This document shows positions 52,100 to 60,991 of a stretch of 64,000 nt of DNA, one piece after another. Location: positions 1-64,000 of the forward strand of contig JAIKYE010000021.1 of NCBI GenBank assembly GCA_024683455.1. The letters run 5' to 3'. The notes beneath the pieces were generated by a model. The model saw only the letters and a list, made by a program, of their open reading frames with translations, was not told where the DNA came from and did no database searches. This DNA is from Bacteroidaceae bacterium (lineage in GTDB: Bacteria > Bacteroidota > Bacteroidia > Bacteroidales > Bacteroidaceae). Both the position numbers and the translations under genes were made by a program. Each line of letters opens with the position of its first letter. Position 1 is the first letter of the stretch.

Positions 52100-52599
52100 T
52101 TATTACACAACTGAAACGGCTTATGATAATGCTACTATTGGTGGCATTTCAGGTGTTGGTGCTCAACCACTTGCAACTTATGGGGTATGGCACACCACTC
52201 GTTTTTGTCGTGTTACTCCTTTACATGCCCATGGATTCTTTAAAAGCTGGTGTTCTACTATGGGGATTCTTTACTGGACTGCTGATTGACATTCATAGCA
52301 ACACACCTGGTGTTGCAAGCGGAGCCATGACCTTTGCAGCGCTGTTACAACCGCCATTATTGAAACTAATGGCCCCCAAGGATGCCCCTGAGGATATTAC
52401 ACCAAACATGCAAACCATGGGAACATGGAACTACGTCAAGTACATGATGCTGATTTTCTTGATGCACCATTTGGTGTATTTCGGATTAGAGTGTTTCTCA
52501 CTCTATCACATTGCGGATGCAGCATTACTTATGGCGACAAGTTGGATTAGCAGTATTCTGCTTGCCCTACTCCTCGAAACATTCCGTAAAAAGAAATAA
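52096..52599 (+). CDS. mreD: Rod shape-determining protein MreD
   Basis: 167 residues, an integral membrane protein with about five hydrophobic helices (MIMLLLVAFQVLVLNHLQLM, PLVFVVLLLYMPMDS, GVLLWGFFTGLLIDIHSNTPG and others). GLLIDIHSNTPGVASGAMTFAAL is the family's conserved loop. It is part of the elongasome with MreBC, PBP2 and RodA. Its start overlaps the mreC stop (ATGA). Confidence 0.93.
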   Translation: MIITQLKRLMIMLLLVAFQVLVLNHLQLMGYGTPLVFVVLLLYMPMDSLKAGVLLWGFFTGLLIDIHSNTPGVASGAMTFAALLQPPLLKLMAPKDAPEDITPNMQTMGTWNYVKYMMLIFLMHHLVYFGLECFSLYHIADAALLMATSWISSILLALLLETFRKKK

Positions 52600-52614
52600 A
52601 CTGCCCCTTGCGAC

Positions 52615-54483
52615 ATGGCTCCCAATTACGATTTAGAGAAAAGGAAATACATGTTGGGTGGTGTGGCATTCCTCATCATTCTGATTTATCTGGTACGTCT
52701 CTTCACGTTACAATTGTTGAGCGACGACTTCAAGAAGAATGCCGATAGTAATGCTTTTCTTCGTCGAATACAATATCCCGCCCGCGGCATTATCACGGAC
52801 AGGAACGGTGAACTGTTGGTTTACAACCAACCTGCCTATGATGTGATGGTGATAATGAACGAACAAATAGGCGTAGACACTCTGGACTTATGCCAAAGCC
52901 TGCACATTACCAAGGACTGGTACGAACGTCGCATGGAAGAGATTAAAGACCACTGGCGCAACCCCGGATATAGCAGGTTTACCCAACAGCTTTTTATGAG
53001 CCAACTCTCAACAGAGGAGTTCAGCCGTTTTCAAGAAAAACTTTTCCGCTTCCCTGGCTTTTATATCCAGAAACGTAGCATCCGCCAATATCGTCATCCC
53101 CATGCAGCTCATATTCTGGGGGATGTGGGAGAAGTTAATCCTCAAGACATTGAGAACGACAACTACTACCAGAGTGGTGATTATATAGGTAAGTTGGGCG
53201 TAGAGCGCAGCTATGAGAAAGAACTTCGCGGTGAAAAGGGAATGGAAATTCTTTTGAGAGATGCCCGTGGACGTATCAAGGGACATTACCAAAACGGCAA
53301 GTTTGACCTTGCCCCCATCCCTGGACGCAATCTGAAACTTAGCATAGATGTTAAATTGCAAGCGTTAGGAGAGAGGCTCATGAAGGGTAAGCTTGGTAGT
53401 ATTGTGGCCATAGAACCATCTACAGGCGAGGTTTTGTGCATGGTTTCCAGTCCTACCTACGACCCCAAAATGATGGTTGGCCGACAGCGTGGAAAGAGTC
53501 AGAAACTTCTGAGCCAAGACCCGCACAAGCCCTTACTCAATCGTGCTATCATGGGACAGTATCCTCCCGGTTCAACCTTTAAAACCAGTCAGGCACTGAC
53601 CTTCTTGCAAGAAGGCGTCATCACTCCGGGAACAGCCTACCCTTGCAGTCATGGTTTCCACAACAGAGGACTTACCGTTGGATGCCACGGCCATGGCTCA
53701 CCTCTTCCTCTGATTCCTGCTATCGCAACGTCTTGCAACGGATACTTCTGCTGGGGATTGTACTACATGTTCGGAAACCGGAAGAAATATGCCACTGTTC
53801 GGGATGCCATGACTACATGGAAAGACTACATGGTATCCATGGGATTCGGCTACCAATTGGGCATCGACCTTCCCGGTGAAAAGCGTGGCATGATACCTAA
53901 TGCTCCCTATTACGATAAGGCATACCGTGGTGACTGGAGCGGTCTAACCGTTATCAGTATCTCCATCGGTCAGGGCGAGGTTAACCTTACCCCCTTACAG
54001 ATTGCCAACTTAGGAGCCACCATTGCCAACAGAGGCTATTACATTATTCCGCATGTGGTCAAGGAGGTACAGGGACAACCGCTTGACACGCTGTACACAC
54101 GCAAGCACTATACCAAGGTAGAACGGAAAAACTATGAATACGTCGTGCAAGGTATGCGTCAGGCTGTTCTAGGTGGAACCTGCCATACAGCAAATACCAG
54201 CATGTATGAAATATGCGGAAAGACGGGAACTGCACAGAATCCACATGGTCAGGACCACAGTGTCTTTATGGGTTTTGCCCCACGTGAGAATCCCAAGATT
54301 GCCATTTGCGTTTACGTAGAAAACGGAACATGGGGTGCCACATACGGAGTACCCATCGGAGCCCTGATGATGGAGCAGTACATCAATGGGCATCTCTCAG
54401 AAAGTAGCCTGCAAAAGGCCAGTGCTTTTGAACATAAATATCTCTTTACCCCTACTGTCTATGACGCGACGGAATCTGAATAG
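52615..54483 (+). CDS. mrdA: Penicillin-binding protein 2
   Basis: 622 residues. A single N-terminal membrane anchor (VAFLIILIYLVRLFTLQLL) is followed by the non-penicillin-binding pedestal (PARGIITDRNGELLVYNQPAYDV, VERSYEKELRGEKG) and a transpeptidase domain with Ser320 and Lys323 in PPGSTFKTSQ, SCNGYF and the KTGTAQ box (536-541). It cross-links lateral-wall peptidoglycan in partnership with RodA, encoded next. mrdA overlaps rodA by 23 bp. Confidence 0.96.
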   Translation: MAPNYDLEKRKYMLGGVAFLIILIYLVRLFTLQLLSDDFKKNADSNAFLRRIQYPARGIITDRNGELLVYNQPAYDVMVIMNEQIGVDTLDLCQSLHITKDWYERRMEEIKDHWRNPGYSRFTQQLFMSQLSTEEFSRFQEKLFRFPGFYIQKRSIRQYRHPHAAHILGDVGEVNPQDIENDNYYQSGDYIGKLGVERSYEKELRGEKGMEILLRDARGRIKGHYQNGKFDLAPIPGRNLKLSIDVKLQALGERLMKGKLGSIVAIEPSTGEVLCMVSSPTYDPKMMVGRQRGKSQKLLSQDPHKPLLNRAIMGQYPPGSTFKTSQALTFLQEGVITPGTAYPCSHGFHNRGLTVGCHGHGSPLPLIPAIATSCNGYFCWGLYYMFGNRKKYATVRDAMTTWKDYMVSMGFGYQLGIDLPGEKRGMIPNAPYYDKAYRGDWSGLTVISISIGQGEVNLTPLQIANLGATIANRGYYIIPHVVKEVQGQPLDTLYTRKHYTKVERKNYEYVVQGMRQAVLGGTCHTANTSMYEICGKTGTAQNPHGQDHSVFMGFAPRENPKIAICVYVENGTWGATYGVPIGALMMEQYINGHLSESSLQKASAFEHKYLFTPTVYDATESE

Positions 54484-55948
54484 AAATACACAAGGTCCAA
54501 ACCTATTGAGTTCTATCGACTGGTTTACCATACTCATCTACCTGATGCTACTGGCAATGGGTTGGATGAGTGTCTGTGGTGCCAGCTATGATCTGGATCA
54601 GGGTGGAAGCATTGTCGATTTCTCTACACGAAGCGGTATGCAGATTGTCTGGATAGGAACGTCCCTCATATTGGGCACATTGATTCTTATGACGGACGAC
54701 CGACTTATAGAGTCGCTCTCATACATTATATATTTAGGGTTTCTGGTACTTTTGGCAATCACACCACTATTAGCTCATGATATTAAAGGCTCCATGTCGT
54801 GGATTAAGATAGGAAGCTTCAGCATACAGCCTGCAGAATTTGCCAAATTCGGAACAGCACTGTGTGTGGCGAAAGTCATGAGTACGTATGAGTTTGACGT
54901 GAGCAAGTGGAAAGATTTTATAATAAGCTTTACACTTATTGTAACGCCAATGGTGCTAATCGTTTTACAACGCGAGACGGGAAGTGCCCTTGTTTATAGT
55001 GCCTTCTTCCTAATGCTTTATCGTGAAGGAATGCCAGGCAGTATCCTTTTTTCTGCTGTTGCCGCTGTCATATACTTTGTTGTAGGGGTACGATTCTCTG
55101 AAGAATCAATATTGGGTATCCCGCAAATGACGCTCGGACAAACGTTGGTGCTTATACTCATCCACCTCTTCACTGTTGGAATGATATGGGTCTATACAAA
55201 GAGTAAAACGGTAGGATGGCGCATCTTAGGATGGGGAACCTTAGCTATCACTTTGGCATTATTGTTTACTCGTTATCTCATTCACTGCAATGTGATGTGG
55301 GTATTGCAAGGTGTCTGCGCAGCATCCATCCTTTACCTCTTATTCCGTGCCTTGCGAGACAACATGGTTCGTTACTTCTACATAGCCATGTTCGCATTAG
55401 GCAGCCTTGCTTTCTTCTACTCGGCAAACTTTGTGCTGAATAATGTGATGAAGCCACACCAGCAAACACGTATTCGTGTCCTTCTGGGATTGGAAGACGA
55501 TCCACGGGGAGCCGGATATAATGTTATTCAGGCTAAGATTGCCATTGGCTCTGGCGGGCTGCAGGGAAAAGGATTTTTAAACGGAACGCAAACAAAACTG
55601 AAATACGTTCCCGAGCAAGACACAGACTTTATCTTCTGTACCGTAGGCGAAGAAGAAGGTTTCGTAGGATGTGCTGCCGTGCTGATTCTGTTCCTTGCCC
55701 TAATATTACGACTTATCCATTTGGCTGAACGACAACCCTACACTTTTGGGCGAGTCTATGGGTATTGTGTGATGAGTGTCTTTCTTTTCCATGTCTTTAT
55801 AAATGTGGGAATGGTATTAGGATTGACCCCTGTGATAGGTATTCCCCTACCCTTCTTCAGTTACGGAGGTTCTTCCCTTTGGGGATTCACCATCCTACTC
55901 TTTGTTTTTCTGAGGATAGATGCGGGAAGAAACAGAATGAAACGTTAA
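54461..55948 (+). CDS. rodA: Rod shape-determining glycosyltransferase RodA
   Basis: 495 residues from MTRRNLNRNTQGPNLLSSIDWF, inside the end of mrdA; an earlier in-frame ATG at 54386 would overlap mrdA by almost 100 bp and is rejected. It is a SEDS-family polymerase with about ten or more membrane helices. SMSWIKIGSFSIQPAEFAKFGTAL, QRETGSALVYSAFFLMLYREG, YNVIQAKIAIGSGGLQGKGFLNGTQ, VPEQDTDFIFCTVGEEEGFVG and IGIPLPFFSYGGSSLW are diagnostic. It polymerises lipid II for the elongasome. The end overlaps the convergent gldH gene by four bases. Confidence 0.96.
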   Translation: MTRRNLNRNTQGPNLLSSIDWFTILIYLMLLAMGWMSVCGASYDLDQGGSIVDFSTRSGMQIVWIGTSLILGTLILMTDDRLIESLSYIIYLGFLVLLAITPLLAHDIKGSMSWIKIGSFSIQPAEFAKFGTALCVAKVMSTYEFDVSKWKDFIISFTLIVTPMVLIVLQRETGSALVYSAFFLMLYREGMPGSILFSAVAAVIYFVVGVRFSEESILGIPQMTLGQTLVLILIHLFTVGMIWVYTKSKTVGWRILGWGTLAITLALLFTRYLIHCNVMWVLQGVCAASILYLLFRALRDNMVRYFYIAMFALGSLAFFYSANFVLNNVMKPHQQTRIRVLLGLEDDPRGAGYNVIQAKIAIGSGGLQGKGFLNGTQTKLKYVPEQDTDFIFCTVGEEEGFVGCAAVLILFLALILRLIHLAERQPYTFGRVYGYCVMSVFLFHVFINVGMVLGLTPVIGIPLPFFSYGGSSLWGFTILLFVFLRIDAGRNRMKR

Positions 55949-56400
55949 CGAATAACGTGAACGCCTACATCCATGATTCCTGGCAACGCCTCCCGATGCA
56001 TCAGGTGCCGAATCCTTATCTCACCCTTCTGTTCTTTCTTTATATCCAAAGGGATGCGCTGTGACTCGTACTGAAAATAATTGAGGCCGTTCTCAGTAAA
56101 GTCACCGCTTTCATCCGTTAGCTGATAATAAACAGTGTCCACTCTCTGACCCATAGGATTCTGGTATCTCTGCTCAATCTCTATTACCAGTTTTTCATAA
56201 GGAAAACTATTGGTGACCCTTAGCCCCAACAACATACAACAATTGTCATCAGAGGTCAATTCCGGAAGGTCAAATCTTAACGTATCTGTCCTTTCCCAGC
56301 AATTATCTTTGACTGGCTGGTATGAATGTAACAAGGTACTCCTATCACAGTTAGCCAGCAAAAGGACTGATATCAGTAAAAGAAGAATCTGCCTACGCAT
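55945..56400 (-). CDS. gldH: GldH-family gliding-motility lipoprotein
   Basis: 151 residues from MRRQILLLLISVLLLANCDRS; the lipobox LLANC sets this start, and the longer frame would overlap ricT further. The sequence matches GldH: NCWERTDTLRFDLPEL, LLGLRVTNSFPYEKLVIEIEQR, DTVYYQLTDESGDFTENGLNYFQYESQRIPLDI, HLMHREALPGIMDVGVHVI. GldH is required for gliding in Flavobacterium but is also kept by non-gliding Bacteroidales, where its role is unclear. It overlaps the ricT-like gene by eight bases, at the end of a long minus-strand operon. Confidence 0.88.
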   Translation of the reverse strand: MRRQILLLLISVLLLANCDRSTLLHSYQPVKDNCWERTDTLRFDLPELTSDDNCCMLLGLRVTNSFPYEKLVIEIEQRYQNPMGQRVDTVYYQLTDESGDFTENGLNYFQYESQRIPLDIKKEQKGEIRIRHLMHREALPGIMDVGVHVIR

Positions 56401-57550
56401 TCTGTGGAGTCTTCTCTGGGGTGGAAGATTGTGCGTTAGCTTCACCATCATTATGGTGATGCGATTTCTTTTTCTTTTTCTTCTTTTTCTTCTTGTCGAA
56501 CCTATTCAGGTCATCTTGAGTTGCCAAGTCAACGGGGCGTTCCACCTCTTTACGTCCACCTTGCTCCAATGTGGCAGGTTTTTCACCCTTCTGGTTCATC
56601 TTAATAATCTCAAGAGCACGCTCTGCCGGGATTGTGGCAAGGTTTGCTGCCAAACGTTTATCCGTTGAATAGGTTACCATTCCACTGAGCACGTCAGCCT
56701 TAAAGAAATAATACTCGCCCTCCTCGCTTATCAGCGTAACATCTCGCTGTGGAAGCTTCTGGCCAGCCTCTATGTACTGATCAACCTCGTAGTTCATACA
56801 GCACTTCAACTTAGCACATTGCCCAGCCAACTTCTGAGGGTTAAGACTCAGATACTGGAAACGGGCAGCTCCGGTACCGACACTGATAAAGTTCTTCATC
56901 CAGGTAGCACAACAAAGTTCACGACCACAGGGGCCGAAACCGCCAATGCGACCAGCCTCCTGACGGGCACCAATCTGCTTCATCTCGATGCGTACACGGA
57001 ATTCTTCTGCCAACACCTTGATAAGTTGGCGGAAATCCACACGTCCGTCAGCAATGTAATAGAAGATAGCTTTGTTTCCATCACCCTGATATTCCACATC
57101 ACCAATCTTCATCTCAAGCCCCAGGTCCTTGGCAATCTGACGACTCTTAATCATGGTCTCGTGCTCACGAGCCTTAGCTGCTTCATAACGTTCCAAGTCA
57201 TTAGAACGGGCAACACGATAGATTCGTCGAATCTCCTCGTTGCTCTTCAGATTGGCCTTTTTTATCTGTAAGGCAACCAACTTACCTGTTAGAGTAACTG
57301 TTCCTATGTCGTGTCCGGCAGTTGCTTCTACCGCTACGAGGTCGCCATTCTGCAAAGGCAAATTATTAACGTTGTGAAAATAACCCTTGCGCGTGTTCTT
57401 GAACTGAACCTCAACAAGGTCTGTTACCTCCTGATTATCGGGGATATCTGCAAGATAGTTGAAAGTGTTCAACTGACCATAGTGACCTGTGTTACTTCCT
57501 TTGGCGCAGAGACCTCGTCCCCTACATCCGCATTTATAGTTGTACTCCAT
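56393..57550 (-). CDS. PSP1-domain protein, RicT/YaaT-like
   Basis: 385 residues. A Cys-rich N-terminus (CGCRGRGLC) precedes the PSP1 domain (about 40-280): VEVQFKNTRKGYFHN, GDLVAVEATAGHDIGTVTLTG, FYYIADGRVDFRQLIKVLAEEFRVRIEMKQIGARQEA, GGFGPCGRELCCATWM, CAKLKCCMNYE. These cysteines in Bacillus RicT bind iron-sulfur clusters in the RicAFT complex. The C-terminal tail carries a run of ten lysines followed by three histidines (DNA 56455-56493), which is low-complexity. The start overlaps the holB stop (TAATG). The same neighbourhood (holB, PSP1 gene) occurs in Firmicutes, to my knowledge. Confidence 0.9.
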   Translation of the reverse strand: MEYNYKCGCRGRGLCAKGSNTGHYGQLNTFNYLADIPDNQEVTDLVEVQFKNTRKGYFHNVNNLPLQNGDLVAVEATAGHDIGTVTLTGKLVALQIKKANLKSNEEIRRIYRVARSNDLERYEAAKAREHETMIKSRQIAKDLGLEMKIGDVEYQGDGNKAIFYYIADGRVDFRQLIKVLAEEFRVRIEMKQIGARQEAGRIGGFGPCGRELCCATWMKNFISVGTGAARFQYLSLNPQKLAGQCAKLKCCMNYEVDQYIEAGQKLPQRDVTLISEEGEYYFFKADVLSGMVTYSTDKRLAANLATIPAERALEIIKMNQKGEKPATLEQGGRKEVERPVDLATQDDLNRFDKKKKKKKKKKSHHHNDGEANAQSSTPEKTPQNA

Positions 57551-58680
57551 TATTTCTTTAACAGTATTATCATTTTAAGGGCGAAGTCAAAGAATACCAT
57601 TTGAGCATTTACGTTCTGCTCAATGTCGCGCTGCGCATCAGAGAGCTCGTCCATAATTCCTATTACATTTGTCTCATTTATGAAGGGAGCAAATTTCTGG
57701 CCGAACTGCTCTTCCTCTTTTGTCATATAACTCATTTCTTCCTTACGGAAATTATACATAAAATTCTCTCTTAGCAGACGTTGGAAGTACTCCAGCATAC
57801 GCTTCTGGCGCTCACGTCCCAATTCCTTTACCGCCTGTGTCCAAGCCTGCAGCTCCTTCAGGTTTCTCATATAGCTGCTTCGCATCAATTGAACGAAAAG
57901 TTCAAAGAACTGCTGCTGCTCATTTCCCGCTTCCAGCCGTTTCAACGCATCTGTATAGTTTCCTCTGGAAATATGAGCAATGTTCTGAGCCAGTTCTTCC
58001 GGCACAGCATGTAATGAAACCAAGGCATTGGCAATCTCCTCTTCCGAGAGGGAGGGAACGTTTATGCGCTGTACCCTACTCTGAATGGTTCCCAATACCA
58101 TTTCTGGATCTTCGCTTACCAATAAGAAATAGGTGTGCAAAGGAGGCTCCTCTATCAGTTTCAACAACTTGTTGGCTACCTCCTGACTCATTTTCTCTGG
58201 CAACCACATCAAAACAACCTTACGACCACCTTGGCTTGATTTCAACGCTAATTTTCTTTGCAAGGAGTCACTCTCCTGTACATAGAACGTTATCTGCTGG
58301 TTCTCTGCCTTTATGTCGTTCAGCCACATCTCTGTATCAAAGTATGGATTCTCCAACAACTGGTTACGCCACGCCTCCAGGAAATTATCAGAAACGGGAT
58401 GGTCTGATGCCTTTCCCTTATATACGGGGAAAGAAAAGTGTAAGTCGGGATGTGTCCAACTATCCAGCATACGGCATCCTGTACACTCGCCGCAGGCATC
58501 ACTGTCCGCAGATCCAGTACACAACAGATAACGGGCAAAGGCGAGCGCCAAGGGCAATTTACCTGCTCCCTGTGGGCCGCAGAACATCAGTGCGTGGGGC
58601 AACTGATTATCCCTTACCATCTGCAAGAGATGTTCCTTGACTCCCTGCTGTGCTATTACCTGTTGAAATCCGTATGCCAT
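57550..58680 (-). CDS. holB: DNA polymerase III subunit delta'
   Basis: 376 residues. AAA+ clamp-loader fold: Walker A GPQGAGK (35-41), a zinc module with Cys54, Cys63, Cys66 and Cys69, the sensor region KVVLMWLPEKMSQEVANKLLKLIEEPP, and SRVQRINVPSLSEEEI. It is part of the complex that loads the sliding clamp. It is followed by the PSP1 gene with TAATG overlap and preceded by metF (11 bp). Confidence 0.93.
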   Translation of the reverse strand: MAYGFQQVIAQQGVKEHLLQMVRDNQLPHALMFCGPQGAGKLPLALAFARYLLCTGSADSDACGECTGCRMLDSWTHPDLHFSFPVYKGKASDHPVSDNFLEAWRNQLLENPYFDTEMWLNDIKAENQQITFYVQESDSLQRKLALKSSQGGRKVVLMWLPEKMSQEVANKLLKLIEEPPLHTYFLLVSEDPEMVLGTIQSRVQRINVPSLSEEEIANALVSLHAVPEELAQNIAHISRGNYTDALKRLEAGNEQQQFFELFVQLMRSSYMRNLKELQAWTQAVKELGRERQKRMLEYFQRLLRENFMYNFRKEEMSYMTKEEEQFGQKFAPFINETNVIGIMDELSDAQRDIEQNVNAQMVFFDFALKMIILLKK

Positions 58681-58691
58681 TTCTCTTTTCT

Positions 58692-59645
58692 TTAATAAAT
58701 CTGTTTAGCTATCTGGGCTATGCTGTCAACAGCGCTTACTGTGTAGAAATGAAGACTGGGTGCACCCTTCTCCATTAGTTCCTTGCACTGCTTCACGCAC
58801 CATTCTATACCTACCTGCTTTATTTCCTCGTCGGTCTTACATTTGACAGCCTCTTGGTAGAGATCCAAAGGAAGGTCGCAATGGAAGGTCTTAGGGATTA
58901 CCGTCAACTGATTCAACTTTGCCAGAGGCTTCAAACCAGGAATGATAGGAATATTAATACCCATCTCTCTGGCCTTCTCCACAAAACGGAAATACTTCTC
59001 GTTATCGTAGAACAACTGGGTTACCGCATACTGGGCACCCATATCGGCTTTTTGCTTTAGAGCCTGAAGATCTGCCTCCAAATTGGCAGCCTCTTCATGC
59101 TTCTCGGGGTAGCAGGCGACTCCATATTGGAAAGGTACGCCTGGCACCTTTATAGCTGAGCCGTCCCAGAATTGCCCATCATTGAACTTATTGATTTGTT
59201 CTATCAGTTCTGTTGCATGAGCCGGTCCGTCTCCTGTCGGCTGGAAGCTGGAATCCTCCTTGGCCTTATCGCCACGAAGCACCAGCAAATCGTTTACGCC
59301 CAGAAACTGAAGGTCGAGCAGCATGTACTCCAAATCCTCCCTGTTGTTTCCGCTGCAAACAATGTGGGGCACAACATGCAAACCATATTTCTGCTGAATG
59401 GCTGCAGCAATGGCAATAGTACCGGGTCTACGACGGATACGCTGACGCTGCATGAGGCCATTGTCAACCTCACGATATACATACTCACTTCGGTGAGTGG
59501 TTATATTAACATATCGGGGCTCAAATTCCAGCAAACGCTCTATTGTACTGAATAGGTTCTGCGTTCCCGTTCCTTTCAGTGGAGGAAGCACCTCAAAGGA
59601 GAATGCTGTCCCCTGTTTGCTGTTTATGATGTCTATTACGTTCAT
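58692..59645 (-). CDS. metF: Methylenetetrahydrofolate reductase
   Basis: 317 residues. A flavin TIM barrel: FSFEVLPPLKG (catalytic Glu), EPRYVNITTHRSEY, HIVCSGNNREDLEYMLLDLQFLGVNDLLVLRGD, ACYPEKHEEA, GAQYAVTQLFYDNEKYF, PIIPGLKPLAKLNQL. It reduces methylene-THF to methyl-THF for methionine synthesis. It lies seven bases after the antiporter gene and eleven before holB in the same operon. Confidence 0.96.
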   Translation of the reverse strand: MNVIDIINSKQGTAFSFEVLPPLKGTGTQNLFSTIERLLEFEPRYVNITTHRSEYVYREVDNGLMQRQRIRRRPGTIAIAAAIQQKYGLHVVPHIVCSGNNREDLEYMLLDLQFLGVNDLLVLRGDKAKEDSSFQPTGDGPAHATELIEQINKFNDGQFWDGSAIKVPGVPFQYGVACYPEKHEEAANLEADLQALKQKADMGAQYAVTQLFYDNEKYFRFVEKAREMGINIPIIPGLKPLAKLNQLTVIPKTFHCDLPLDLYQEAVKCKTDEEIKQVGIEWCVKQCKELMEKGAPSLHFYTVSAVDSIAQIAKQIY

Positions 59646-59652
59646 TTCTTTT

Positions 59653-60957
59653 CTACAGGAATATCAGTTGAACCAAGATAAAGATAGGCAGACAGACAAT
59701 AAGCGAGAACTTAATCATATAGACGAAGAAACTGGGCATACGAAAACCGTTCTGCTCAGCAATGCTCTTGACCATGAAGTTAGGTCCGTTGCCAATGTAA
59801 GTCATAGAACCAAAGAATACTGCACCCATGGAAATGGCGCGTAGCAAAGGCTCTGAAACGCCTGCTACCAGGTTGGCAGCTCCGGGATCTGACAGCGTTG
59901 TGGCTGTAGCATGGAATACCATCGCCGTAGGGGCATTATCCAGGAAGGCTGACAGAGCTCCTGTGCAATATACAAACTGCCAGGGTTCTGTTATAGGAAG
60001 CGGATGCTGTTGCAGATACATCAGTGCAGGAACCATAGTGGCAAAGATACCACAGAATACACATGCTACCTCCAAGATGGGCGTCCAGGCAAAATTGTTG
60101 TTGAAACGCACCGATTTTTTTGTTGTCAGCATCGAAAGGATGATTATCAGGATGAAAGCCCACTCTCTGAGCAATTTCAGATAGAAGGGCGCATCATGCT
60201 CGCCCATAGCAGGAATATAGGTGCTGTTAATAAACATGGTGCTTAATATCACACAAGCCAACCATACAAGGTTGATAAGGCCAGTAACAGTTATCTTCTC
60301 CTGTTCTTCGGCATCGGCCCGCAATCTTTCATGCGTTTCACGCTTGTAGAAGATGCTGTCCATTATAAAGTAAACTGTCAGCATCAGAAGACCCGTTACC
60401 AACCACTCGGGGGCTAATCCCATAAACCATCCAAAGGGTGTACCCTTCTGGAAAAGCAAGAACAATGGAGGATCGCCTAACGGGGTAAGAATACCACCGC
60501 AATTGGCCACCATAGCAATGAAGAACAGCACCGTATGCGTGGTATATTTACGCTGGCTATTGGTCTGCAAAAGCAAACGGATAAGCAACATAGCTGCACC
60601 CGTTGTTCCCATAAAGGATGCAAGCAGATAACCTACCGACAAGATGGTGCAGTTTACCAATGGTGTAGCCATCAAGTCTCCCTTGATACAGATGCCGCCC
60701 GTGGTAACGAACAATGACATCAGCAACAAGATAAAGGGAATATAGTCATACACCATTTGATGCTCTAATTCGTGTGTCAATCCATGCATACAGAGCCACC
60801 CTGCAACAGGCAAGCCCAGCAAGAGAGACACCAGAAGCTTGTGTATATTATTCTCCCACCAGTGTTCCAACTTAGTAAGCGGGAATACTGCAATGCACAG
60901 AAGCTGACACACAAAAGGTATCAGCATCCATGTGGGTATTAAATGTTCTATTTCCAT
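59653..60957 (-). CDS. Sodium:proton antiporter-like membrane protein (ArsB/NhaD superfamily)
   Basis: 434 residues with about 11-12 hydrophobic helices. Family landmarks are MVANCGGILTPLGDPPLFLLF in the middle and FLDNAPTAMVF...SMTYIGNGPNFMVKSIAEQNG near the end. These are the two inverted hairpin motifs of the ion-transporter superfamily (NhaD, CitM, ArsB). Sodium-proton exchange is the most likely role; other anions or cations cannot be excluded. It lies between typA (34 bp) and metF (7 bp). The gap to typA contains AACTCTCAACT-type short repeats. Confidence 0.87.
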   Translation of the reverse strand: MEIEHLIPTWMLIPFVCQLLCIAVFPLTKLEHWWENNIHKLLVSLLLGLPVAGWLCMHGLTHELEHQMVYDYIPFILLLMSLFVTTGGICIKGDLMATPLVNCTILSVGYLLASFMGTTGAAMLLIRLLLQTNSQRKYTTHTVLFFIAMVANCGGILTPLGDPPLFLLFQKGTPFGWFMGLAPEWLVTGLLMLTVYFIMDSIFYKRETHERLRADAEEQEKITVTGLINLVWLACVILSTMFINSTYIPAMGEHDAPFYLKLLREWAFILIIILSMLTTKKSVRFNNNFAWTPILEVACVFCGIFATMVPALMYLQQHPLPITEPWQFVYCTGALSAFLDNAPTAMVFHATATTLSDPGAANLVAGVSEPLLRAISMGAVFFGSMTYIGNGPNFMVKSIAEQNGFRMPSFFVYMIKFSLIVCLPIFILVQLIFL

Positions 60958-60991
60958 CTAAATCTCTAAACTCAAAGCCATCAACTCTCAA

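Noticed and set aside
57837-58640. A 267-residue plus-strand frame opposite holB
   Set aside because: Antisense shadow with low-complexity composition and no start signal.
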